Source: CAYXWM01 sp964392115 (GTDB lineage: Bacteria > Bacillota > Clostridia > Lachnospirales > WRBF01). Taken from it: a stretch of 14,555 bases of DNA. The first letter of the stretch is position 1; each line of letters begins with the position of its first letter. Shown here in pieces: positions 12,397 to 14,555 of the stretch. Below the pieces are notes generated by a model, which saw only the letters and a list, made by a program, of their open reading frames with translations, was not told the origin of the DNA and did no database searches. The stretch covers positions 1-14,555 of the forward strand of contig CAYMOU010000070.1 of assembly GCA_964392115.1 (NCBI GenBank), written 5' to 3'. The position numbers and the translations under genes are program-made.

Positions 12397-14244
12397 TTAT
12401 TGCCATTCGCAGGTTGCCGGAGGTTTGCCGGTTATATCGTAGAGTACGAATTGGATTTCCTCGTGATTTTTTAACACAGTGTCGGCAAGCTGGGATATTT
12501 GCTCGAAGGAGCAAACTCCGCCAAGGGATGCCGGTGCGCCTGTCATAAAGTCGTTGGTGCAGAATGTACGAATTGCAACGGAGTAGGGTTTGTCTATGCC
12601 CATGGGAAGCAAAACAGCGAAGGTTTGGCTGATTTTGCAGGCTTTTAGGGCATCAGTTACTACGTGGTCTATCTCTTGGAGCAATTCTACATTTTTATCA
12701 TTAATATACATGGGGTTGCAGGAAATGTTTCCTGTTACTTCCTTGGGGTTAAGCACAAGAACAACACGGTTTATTTGTTTGATGTTGTTTGTGATTTGTT
12801 TGGAGAAATTATAGAGACTGTCCCAAGAAATTTCTCCTGCTTCTTTCCAAACCAAAGCCAAGTGGCCGAAGGTACGGCAGTCTCCGGAAACACCTACGGA
12901 ACGCAGGGGCAGTACCTTTGCTTTAAACTCATTTTGAGTAGCAACCAGTTTATTGAAATTTTCCTCTTCGTTTTCAAGTAAAGTTTCGGTGCCGTCGGAA
13001 CATTGCAATCTTACGGAAAGTCCCGGTCCCGGGAAGGGTTGTCTTTGGGTGACTTCTTCGTCCAAACCAAGGATACGTCCAACTTGACGTACCTCGTCTT
13101 TGTGCCAATCCCAGTTGGTTTCTACAACCATACCCTTTGCACGAGCCTGACGGATTATATCAACGTCGTTATGATGGGTTTTGATTTTATGAGCATAAAC
13201 AGAGACTTCCGGGTTGCCGCTTTCTATAAGGTCCGGTCTTAAAGTACCTTGGGCAAGGAAGGTCTTGTCGAAATCCAGGTTAAGTTCCAAAGCGGCGTCT
13301 CTTACGGTTTCGATAAATACTTGACCGATAAGATTGCGTTTTTCTTCCGGGTCTGTAAGGCTTGTTAAAGGCCCCATGTTTTTTCCGCCTATTTCGGTAA
13401 CAGAATTAAAGAAGCGTTCTTTTGCGTTAATACGTTTGAGATTTTTCAGTCCCAATTTATTCAGGTTTTCGCAAATTAAATCGCTTTCGTTTTTACGCAT
13501 CAAGCCGTGGTCTATGTGTATGGCATAGACTTGCTCCGGTTTAAGGGCTTTCAAAAGCAATGCCGCTGTAACAGCAGAATCCACACCGCCGCTTACCAGC
13601 ACTATAACATTGTTTTCTCCAACCTTTTCCTTTATATGTTCTACAGAAGTCTGTATTCTATCCTCTAAAGAATAATGTTCTTTGTAGCCGCAAATTTTAC
13701 GCAGGAAATTTTCCAGCATTTTTGTGCCGTTCACGGTTAAATCAACTTCAGGGTGAAATTGCACTCCGTAGATTTTCTTTTCTTCGTTATAAATACCCGC
13801 AACCACTTCGCCGGTATATGCACTTGCGATAAAGCCCGGTGCATGTTCTTTAACAGCGTCGCCGTGGCTCATAAGTACGGTTTGGGTTTCGTCCAACCCG
13901 TCAAAAAGAGGGCAGGAAAGGTCCACCTTAATATCGCATTCGCCGTATTCGGATTTTACTCCGCCGGCAACCACGCCGCCAAAGGCAACGTTAATCAGCT
14001 GCATACCGTAGCATATTCCCAAAATGGGCAAGCCCGTATCGAATAATTTCGGGTTATAAGAGAGTGCATTTTCATGCCATACGGATTCGGGACCGCCCGA
14101 CAATATAACTCCTTGAAAGTCGCTTAATACCTCCGGGTCTGCACCTATGGGAAGAATTTCTGATTTTACTCCCAAAGCACGCACCTTTCGGTCTATAACC
14201 TTTGTATACTGACCGCCACAGTCCAATATGGCTAATTTTTCCAT
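12397..14244 (-). CDS. guaA: GMP synthetase (glutamine-hydrolysing), long human-like form
   Basis: The 615-residue cytoplasmic enzyme converts XMP to GMP with ATP and glutamine. The class I glutamine amidotransferase domain (1-185) has its triad Cys78 (GICYG), His164 and Glu166 (FHPE). The ATP-pyrophosphatase domain has the P-loop SGGVDS at 218-223, QGTLRPDLIES (332-342), KTHHND (355-360) and PFPGPGL (403-409). The C-terminus ends in YDITGKPPATCEW, the XMP-binding tail. Typical bacterial GuaA is about 510-525 residues; here roughly 100 extra residues follow PFPGPGL, with VLPLRSVGVSGDCR (444-457) and IRTFCTNDFMTGAPA (558-572) well apart. That layout matches the two-part dimerisation region of human GMP synthetase. 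Start ATG at 14244 with AGGGG nine bases upstream. First gene of the purine block. Confidence 0.96.
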   Translation of the reverse strand: MEKLAILDCGGQYTKVIDRKVRALGVKSEILPIGADPEVLSDFQGVILSGGPESVWHENALSYNPKLFDTGLPILGICYGMQLINVAFGGVVAGGVKSEYGECDIKVDLSCPLFDGLDETQTVLMSHGDAVKEHAPGFIASAYTGEVVAGIYNEEKKIYGVQFHPEVDLTVNGTKMLENFLRKICGYKEHYSLEDRIQTSVEHIKEKVGENNVIVLVSGGVDSAVTAALLLKALKPEQVYAIHIDHGLMRKNESDLICENLNKLGLKNLKRINAKERFFNSVTEIGGKNMGPLTSLTDPEEKRNLIGQVFIETVRDAALELNLDFDKTFLAQGTLRPDLIESGNPEVSVYAHKIKTHHNDVDIIRQARAKGMVVETNWDWHKDEVRQVGRILGLDEEVTQRQPFPGPGLSVRLQCSDGTETLLENEEENFNKLVATQNEFKAKVLPLRSVGVSGDCRTFGHLALVWKEAGEISWDSLYNFSKQITNNIKQINRVVLVLNPKEVTGNISCNPMYINDKNVELLQEIDHVVTDALKACKISQTFAVLLPMGIDKPYSVAIRTFCTNDFMTGAPASLGGVCSFEQISQLADTVLKNHEEIQFVLYDITGKPPATCEWQ

Positions 14245-14282
14245 CAGTTCATTCCCCTAACTAGATAGTTCGTTTAATCCGG

Positions 14283-14447
14283 CCGGTTACCGGTCATACG
14301 GTAAATAATAAAAAGAATTAAACCTTGAGCGAAACTTTTTCCGGAGAAAAAGTTTCCCTAAAACTCCCTTCAAAAAGACTTTGATATTTTTGAGCAGAGT
14401 TTTATTTGTTGTCGGGTTATTTTACTTCCATAAATAATTTACCGTAT
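14283..14447 (-). promoter_or_regulatory. guaA leader with alternative base pairings
   Basis: On the minus strand ATACGGTAAAT (14447-14437) can pair with ATTTACCGTAT (14306-14296) over 11 bases, enclosing a family A hairpin. The second strand can instead pair locally: TTACCG (14304-14299) with CGGTAA (14292-14287) around a six-base loop, and the latter also lies in CCGGTAACCGG (14293-14283). These pairings exclude each other, as in attenuators. No known purine riboswitch core is visible. Confidence 0.35.
14322..14382 (-). repeat. Family A hairpin repeat, copy 6
   Basis: In the guaA leader. Stem 14328-14341 with 14346-14359, one mismatch, loop UCCG closed by C-G on the gene strand, and the CTCCCTTCAAAAAGACTTT tail. 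On the gene strand a T-rich stretch (TTTAATTCTTTTTATTA) begins about six bases after the stem, so it might act as a weak terminator or attenuator. Confidence 0.82.
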
Positions 14448-14520
14448 ATATGCACCTATTTAATCTACCGGCGTTGTTGCGGATCAAACAGAAATAATAT
14501 TATTATGCATACTGCTTTTA

Positions 14521-14550
14521 ATTTTAACATTTCCGGGGTTAATAAATCAA
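14521..14550 (-). promoter_or_regulatory. Candidate housekeeping promoter for guaA
   Basis: TTGATT (14550-14545) is followed after 18 bases by TAAAAT (14526-14521), preceded by an extended TGT. Four and five bases of six match the sigma-A consensus. It would give a leader of about 270 nt containing the alternative pairings and the copy 6 hairpin. Confidence 0.35.
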
Positions 14551-14555
14551 GCTGT

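Noticed and set aside
14265..14277. PurR-box-like site (TTAAACGAACTAT on the minus strand) near the guaA ribosome site
   Set aside because: It matches the Bacillus PurBox at most positions but lacks the central CC, stands alone without the usual inverted partner, and lies far downstream of the candidate promoter.
14245..14555. Purine riboswitch upstream of guaA
   Set aside because: The conserved core of guanine/adenine aptamers is not present on the minus strand, although base-pairing arms exist.

Overview
The window looks like a piece of a low-GC Clostridia chromosome, most likely Lachnospirales or a close relative. This rests on the flagellar gene set, the variant PurA and PurB forms, and the many intergenic hairpin repeats; I could not check taxonomy. 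Every gene I can support lies on the minus strand, so transcription runs from high to low coordinates. The plus strand holds no convincing gene, and I see no tRNA, rRNA, CRISPR array, transposase or prophage gene.

Purine block (14555 to 8244). In transcription order it holds guaA (GMP synthetase, a long human-like form), a divergent purC homologue (SAICAR synthetase family), purB (adenylosuccinate lyase) and purA (adenylosuccinate synthetase). Together they cover both branches from IMP to GMP and AMP, plus SAICAR formation and cleavage. Unlike a tightly packed operon, these genes are separated by gaps of about 145 to 315 bases filled with palindromic repeats.

DNA-metabolism link (8254 to 5175). 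recD2 overlaps the end of purA by 11 bases and is followed by comF, a phosphoribosyltransferase-fold protein of the ComFC type linked to DNA uptake. A comF-flgM-flgN-flgK order is also known from Bacillus, where comFC sits just before the flgM operon.

Flagellar block (4910 to 1). It holds flgM (anti-sigma-28), flgN (hook-associated protein chaperone), flgK (hook-filament junction protein) and a second FlgK-like gene cut by the window edge. A 571-base gap between flgN and flgK carries a repeat, a terminator-like hairpin, a weak sigma-28-like site and a 69-base near-perfect hairpin just before flgK, so flgK may be transcribed or regulated separately.

Two dispersed repeat families account for most of the intergenic DNA. 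Family A (six copies, one divergent) is a roughly 40-60 base hairpin element; five copies have a four-base loop that reads UCCG, UUCG or UUCA on the gene strand. Family B (three copies, each exactly 98 bases) is an imperfect palindrome with ACTAATT/AATTAGT ends. The points most worth a second look are the PurC homologue lacking conserved metal and substrate residues, the eukaryote-like GuaA, the two repeat families, the guaA leader with mutually exclusive pairings, and the flgK leader hairpin.
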